64,000 nucleotides of DNA from Clostridiales bacterium (GTDB lineage Bacteria; Bacillota; Clostridia; Christensenellales; CAG-138), in the NCBI GenBank assembly GCA_004554165.1, contig SFNQ01000017.1:1-64000 (forward strand), read 5' to 3'. The notes under the pieces are model-generated. The model saw only the letters and a list, made by a program, of their open reading frames with translations, did no database searches and was not told where the DNA came from. Shown one piece after another: positions 61,403 through 64,000 of this stretch (position 1 is its first letter; every line of letters starts with the position of its first letter). The position numbers were made by a program, and so were the translations under genes.

Positions 61403-63454
61403 CTAGAGGGTCACCATCCCTTCGGATATAATCTCGGTATCCTGGCTGATCTCGCTGTAGGACAGCACGATGAAATCCGGCGCGATCTGCTCGGTCAGCT
61501 TCTTGAAGTACCGGCGAATGTTGGGCGAGGTCACGACGATGGGCGTCAGCCCCATTTTCGTGACGCGCTCGGTCGCGTTGCGAAGGCTCAGGAAAATCCC
61601 CTGCAGTTCTCTCTGGTTCAGCGCCACATAGGCGCCCTGCTCGGTCTTTCGGATGCGCTCGAGGATGAGCTGCTCCACCTGCGAATCCACGGTGATGACA
61701 TGGCCCTTGCCATCGGGAATAAAGCGCTTTGAAATCGCGCGGCCCAGCGCCTGGCGGACGTATTCCACCAGCGCGTCCGGATCCCGGGTAAAGTTGCCGT
61801 AATCGCCCAGCGTTTCGAGAATGGTGCCAAGATCGCGCACGGAGATATTTTCCCGAAGGAGCGCCGCCAGCACTTTCTGAAGCTCGCCCAGAGAAAACAT
61901 CTTCGGAACGACCTCGTCCACCAGCGCGGGCTGCTGGGTCTTGAGGTTGTCCACCAGCACCTGCACCTGCTGCCGGGTGAGCAGCTCCGCGCTGTGCCGC
62001 TTGATCACGTCCGTCATGTGCGTTGCGATCACGGAGGGCGGGTCGATGGTCGTATAGCCCATGAGCTCCGCGCGCTCGCGGTTGGCCTCGGAGACCCAGA
62101 GCGCGGGCAGGCCGAAGGTGGGCTCTACGGTCTCGATGCCGTCCACCTTGCCCAGCACCTCGCCGGTGGAGAGTGCGAGGAAGTGATCCAGCATGACCTC
62201 CCCGCGCGCCACCTCCACGCCCTTGATCTTGATGACGTACTCGCTCGTGCCGAGCTGGATGTTGTCGCGCAGGCGGATGACCGGCACGATCACGCCCAGA
62301 TCCATCACGCACTGCCTGCGGATCATGACCACGCGCTCCAGCAGGTCCCCGCCCTGCGAGGCGTCCACCAGCGGCAGCAGGCCGTAGCCCAGCTCCACGC
62401 TGATGAGATCCACCTGCAACAGGGAGGTCGCCTTTTCCGGCTTGCGCATCTCCTGCGCGGCCGCCTCATGTGCGTCGACGCTCTCGGCCTCTTCGGCCGT
62501 CTCGGCACGCTTTTGCGCCCGGATCATCACATAGGACAGTACGCCGAAGCCCGCCGCAAGGACGAGAATCGGCAACGTCGGCATGCCGGGGATCAGGGAA
62601 AAGCCCAGCAGCATGCCCGCAAGGATAATAAAGATATAGGGCTGCGTACCAAACTGCTTGGCAAGGTCGCGCCCGAGGTTGTTTTCCGAGGTGGAGCGGG
62701 TGACGATGATGCCCGTCGCCGTGGAGACCAGCAGCGCGGGAATCTGGCTGCACAGGCCGTCGCCCACGGTGGCGATCAGATAGGTGTTGATCACCTCGTC
62801 CGTGGTCATGCCCGCGTTGCCGGTCAGGCCGATGACCAGACCGCCCACGATGTTGACCAGCGTAATGAGAATGCCCACAATGGCATCGCCCTTGACGAAC
62901 TTGCTGGAGCCGTCCATTGCGCCGTAGAAGTCGGCCTCTTTCTGGATTTTCGCGCGGCGCTCCTTGGCGCCCTGCTCGTCAATGAGGCCCGAGTTCAGGT
63001 CCGCGTCGATGGCCATCTGCTTGCCCGGCATGGCGTCGAGGGTGAAGCGCGCCGCAACCTCTGCCACGCGCTCTGCGCCCTTGGTGATGACCACAAACTG
63101 CACGATGACGATGATAATGAAGGTGATAAGACCCACCACCAGGTTATCGCCGATGACGAACTCCGCAAAGGTGCGGATGACGTTTCCCGCGTTGCCGCCG
63201 TTGCCGAGGATGAGCGTGGTGGTGGAAATGTTCAGCGAGAGCCGGTATAGCGTCAGCAGCAGCAGCACCGTCGGAAAGCTGGCAAACTGCAGCGGCTCCG
63301 TAATATAAATGGACATCAGCAGGATGAGAAGCGACGCGGCGATATTCACCACCAGCAGAACGTCCATGAGCACGGTGGGAATCGGCAAAATGATTACCAT
63401 CACAATGCCGAGCACACCCAGTGCTATGATGACATCCTGTAGCTTCAGCTTCAT
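61403..63454 (-). CDS. flhA: flagellar export gate protein FlhA
   Basis: 683 residues: eight transmembrane segments in the first 320 residues, with the conserved cytoplasmic loop (RFTLDAMPGKQMAIDADLNS), and a large C-terminal cytoplasmic domain that docks export chaperones. Length and segment order are normal. It ends one base before the flhF ATG, so translation is coupled. Confidence 0.96.
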   Translation of the reverse strand: MKLKLQDVIIALGVLGIVMVIILPIPTVLMDVLLVVNIAASLLILLMSIYITEPLQFASFPTVLLLLTLYRLSLNISTTTLILGNGGNAGNVIRTFAEFVIGDNLVVGLITFIIIVIVQFVVITKGAERVAEVAARFTLDAMPGKQMAIDADLNSGLIDEQGAKERRAKIQKEADFYGAMDGSSKFVKGDAIVGILITLVNIVGGLVIGLTGNAGMTTDEVINTYLIATVGDGLCSQIPALLVSTATGIIVTRSTSENNLGRDLAKQFGTQPYIFIILAGMLLGFSLIPGMPTLPILVLAAGFGVLSYVMIRAQKRAETAEEAESVDAHEAAAQEMRKPEKATSLLQVDLISVELGYGLLPLVDASQGGDLLERVVMIRRQCVMDLGVIVPVIRLRDNIQLGTSEYVIKIKGVEVARGEVMLDHFLALSTGEVLGKVDGIETVEPTFGLPALWVSEANRERAELMGYTTIDPPSVIATHMTDVIKRHSAELLTRQQVQVLVDNLKTQQPALVDEVVPKMFSLGELQKVLAALLRENISVRDLGTILETLGDYGNFTRDPDALVEYVRQALGRAISKRFIPDGKGHVITVDSQVEQLILERIRKTEQGAYVALNQRELQGIFLSLRNATERVTKMGLTPIVVTSPNIRRYFKKLTEQIAPDFIVLSYSEISQDTEIISEGMVTL

Positions 63455-63467
63455 AGGTCTCCCCTGC

Positions 63468-64000
63468 TTACCTGCCCTTCCTCTTCAGCTTATAGACATA
63501 CGCGAGAATCTCCGCAACCGCCTGGTACAGCTCCAGCGGAACCTCCGCCCCCAGATCGCAGGCCGCATACAGCGCCTGAGCGACGGGCTTGTTTTCCACG
63601 ATTTCTACGCCGTGCTCCTTTGCGATCTCTTTAATTTTCATGGCCACATAGTCCTGTCCCTTGGCCGTAACCAGCGGCGCGGAGGCCAGCGCTTCGTCGT
63701 ACTTGAGCGCAACGGCGTAATGCGTCGGGTTGGTGATAACCACGTCCGCCTCGGGCACGGCCTGCATCATGCGCATGGTGGCCATCTGGCGCTGCTTCTG
63801 CTTGATGCGCCCTTTGACCTGCGGGTCGCCCTCCTGCTGGCGGTATTCGAGCTTGACCTCGTATTTGCTCATCATGAGATCCTTCTCGTATTTCCACCAC
63901 TGGTAGAGGTAGTCCAGCGCCGCCAGGATCAGCAGCGCGATGCCCATGGCCAGCCCGATATCCGTAATCAGCAGCAGCAGATCCCGCGCCGCGTCTATGG
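63468..64000 (-). CDS. flhB: flagellar export gate protein FlhB (5' part outside window)
   Basis: The C-terminal 177 codons are present: part of the last transmembrane segment (LLLLITDIGLAMGIALLILA), the linker helix and the cytoplasmic domain with the self-cleavage motif NPTH (VVITNPTHYAVALKYDE). The frame is open to the right edge, so the N-terminal membrane part lies outside. It sets substrate specificity of the export gate and is signalled by FliK. It precedes flhA by 13 bases. Confidence 0.95.
   Translation of the reverse strand, partial: IDAARDLLLLITDIGLAMGIALLILAALDYLYQWWKYEKDLMMSKYEVKLEYRQQEGDPQVKGRIKQKQRQMATMRMMQAVPEADVVITNPTHYAVALKYDEALASAPLVTAKGQDYVAMKIKEIAKEHGVEIVENKPVAQALYAACDLGAEVPLELYQAVAEILAYVYKLKRKGR

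Overview
The window reads as a chromosomal segment of a motile, GC-rich member of the Firmicutes (class Clostridia). The evidence is the gene set and order: FliY instead of FliN, FlbD, a YvyF-type protein, FlhF/FlhG, CsrA/FliW, CheC/CheD, a SwrB-like protein and a DUF6470 protein, with Gram-positive AGGAGG-type ribosome binding sites and many TTG/GTG starts. No rRNA, tRNA or CRISPR array was seen. Species cannot be fixed from the sequence alone.

Left edge (1-1945) is visibly AT-richer and is a scar of mobile DNA: a broken N6-adenine methyltransferase running into an Xis-like helix-turn-helix in a second frame, a large serine recombinase with its middle deleted, and the C-lobe of an aminoglycoside-phosphotransferase-like kinase that lost its N-lobe. 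Next (2275-7984, minus strand) is a molybdenum locus: GTG-started MobA/ModE-like fusion, MoeA-like protein, MoaC-remnant/MogA fusion, ModA, ModB, ModC and a molbindin. Two of its genes are interrupted (an in-frame TAG and a one-base frameshift), and a 24-bp palindrome sits at the likely transcription start.

From 8.4 kb to the right edge almost everything serves motility and taxis. Plus strand: an EAL/HDOD protein and cheY-cheA. Minus strand: an MCP; a hemerythrin/CheX-like fusion; fliD-fliS-fliT-yaaR-cheW-cheR-cheY; cheC-cheD-cheY-amidase; the large fliF-fliG-fliH-fliI-fliJ-motE-fliK-flgD-flgE-flbD-motA-motB-fliL-fliM-fliY-cheB operon; fliC alone; flgF-flgG-yvyF-flgM-flgN-flgK-flgL-DUF6470-fliW-csrA; and flhB-flhA-flhF-flhG-fliA-fapA-orf-swrB-like, which runs off the right edge. 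A YlqG/YlqH-type pair lies on the plus strand.

The regulatory logic is readable. The early operon encodes sigma-28 (FliA). Six sites with the form TAAT/TAAA-N15/16-GNCGATAT stand before late units (cheY-cheA, fliD, cheC, fliC, flgF and possibly the EAL/HDOD gene). FlgM is encoded in a sigma-28 unit, and the fliC leader carries two GGA-loop hairpins typical of CsrA control, with fliW-csrA encoded nearby.

The strangest part is 43.1-44.6 kb and 46.0-47.4 kb: two gene-free, GC-rich blocks on either side of fliC built from repeated palindromes, including a direct repeat of about 630 bp that brackets the flagellin gene. Other unusual points are a FliH with three VxLPDFxxML repeats, a FliY with a doubled docking motif, and a Cys/His amidase-like protein in the cheC operon.
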